A stretch of DNA of 47,328 nt, from positions 1 to 47,328 of the IMG/VR virus record IMGVR_UViG_3300035210_000052; one strand, 5' to 3'. The notes below the pieces were generated by a model that saw only the letters and a list, made by a program, of their open reading frames with translations, was not told the origin of the DNA and ran no database searches. Numbering within the stretch: position 1 is the stretch's first letter; each line of letters starts with the position of its first letter. Source of the stretch: a virus. Both the position numbers and the translations under genes were made by a program. This document shows positions 47,123 through 47,328 of the stretch, one piece after another.

Positions 47123-47328
47123 CGGCCCAGTGTAGCTCCACCCTCAATTCCCCCTCGGAAGGAAATACCCTGATGCGTAACCGCATCCTCGCGGCTGTGA
47201 TCGCTGCCTTCGCGCTTATCGGCGTTGGCTTCGGTGCCGCGTCGTTCGCTTCGGCGTCCGGGCCCGTCAACAAGCTCTGCGCGAAGGTCAACTCGCGTGA
47301 ACTGACGGTGTTCTCCGACACCTGCCCT
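47073..47328. repeat. Terminal overlap repeat, right copy
   Basis: Counterpart of 1-256, with six differences. It contains the 5' part of the leftward gene at 46775-47122 and the first 52 codons of the secreted-protein gene. Confidence 0.9.
47173..47328 (+). CDS. Secreted collagen-like protein, 5' partial copy
   Basis: First 52 codons of the same gene that is complete at 101-622. Relative to that copy it has Val to Ile in the signal peptide and Asn to Asp near the second cysteine, plus synonymous changes. The pattern indicates a sibling allele. Confidence 0.8.
   Translation, partial: MRNRILAAVIAAFALIGVGFGAASFASASGPVNKLCAKVNSRELTVFSDTCP

Overview
The window looks like one complete circular, or circularly permuted, genome unit of a temperate tailed bacteriophage of a GC-rich actinobacterium, probably Streptomyces-like. 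Bases 1-256 recur at 47073-47328 with six substitutions, so the unit is about 47,072 bp and the ends are an assembly wrap-around or variant overlap. The actinobacterial assignment rests on a WhiB-family regulator, GC-rich codon use, frequent GTG and TTG starts, an actinobacterial-type iron box, and a small antisense PNPGSD-type gene common in actinophages. No tape measure, major tail tube or sheath gene was seen. The capsid protein resembles the N4-gp56 family and a 1,791-residue virion protein follows the portal region, so a short-tailed (podovirus-like) particle is the best inference.

Layout. (1) 33.1-46.8 kb and 0.1-11.7 kb, read across the junction, form one rightward virion and lysis block: terminase, portal, large internal or ejection-type proteins, an NlpC/P60 peptidase, a secreted collagen-like protein, an RNA island (initiator-like tRNA-Met, tRNA-Trp and a miniature tmRNA-like RNA), scaffold, capsid, transglycosylase, decoration and fibre proteins, amidase, two holin-like proteins, tail and fibre proteins and a peptidoglycan-binding protein. 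(2) 11.7-16.2 kb is the lysogeny module: structured non-coding DNA, a putative attP with repeated motifs, a rightward tyrosine integrase, an excisionase-like HTH protein, a second leftward tyrosine recombinase and an HTH regulator candidate. (3) 16.2-23.9 kb is a tightly overlapping rightward DNA-metabolism operon: Cas4-like nuclease, Gly-rich SSB-like protein, RecA-fold helicase, resolvase, C5 methylase, a primase split into zinc and TOPRIM genes, sigma-region-4-like protein, twin cysteine-rich microproteins, DUF1599-like protein and dCMP deaminase. No DNA polymerase was seen. (4) 23.8-32.1 kb is a leftward block of small genes, with ParB-like, WhiB-like and ArdA antirestriction proteins. (5) 32.1-33.15 kb is a 1-kb non-coding divergent region with metal-regulator-like operators, a G-rich tandem repeat and eleven consecutive hairpins.

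How it fits together. The leftward small-gene block resembles an establishment and host-takeover region; ArdA would protect incoming DNA. The rightward metabolism operon would recruit host polymerase to phage-encoded helicase, primase, recombination and nucleotide functions. Integrase, excisionase and the HTH protein would handle lysogeny. The virion block builds particles and provides several cell-wall-acting proteins for entry and exit. The least explained material is RNA-like: the 80-nt tmRNA-like gene, the hairpin array, and a family of intergenic hairpin elements whose stems differ in sequence but keep their fold.
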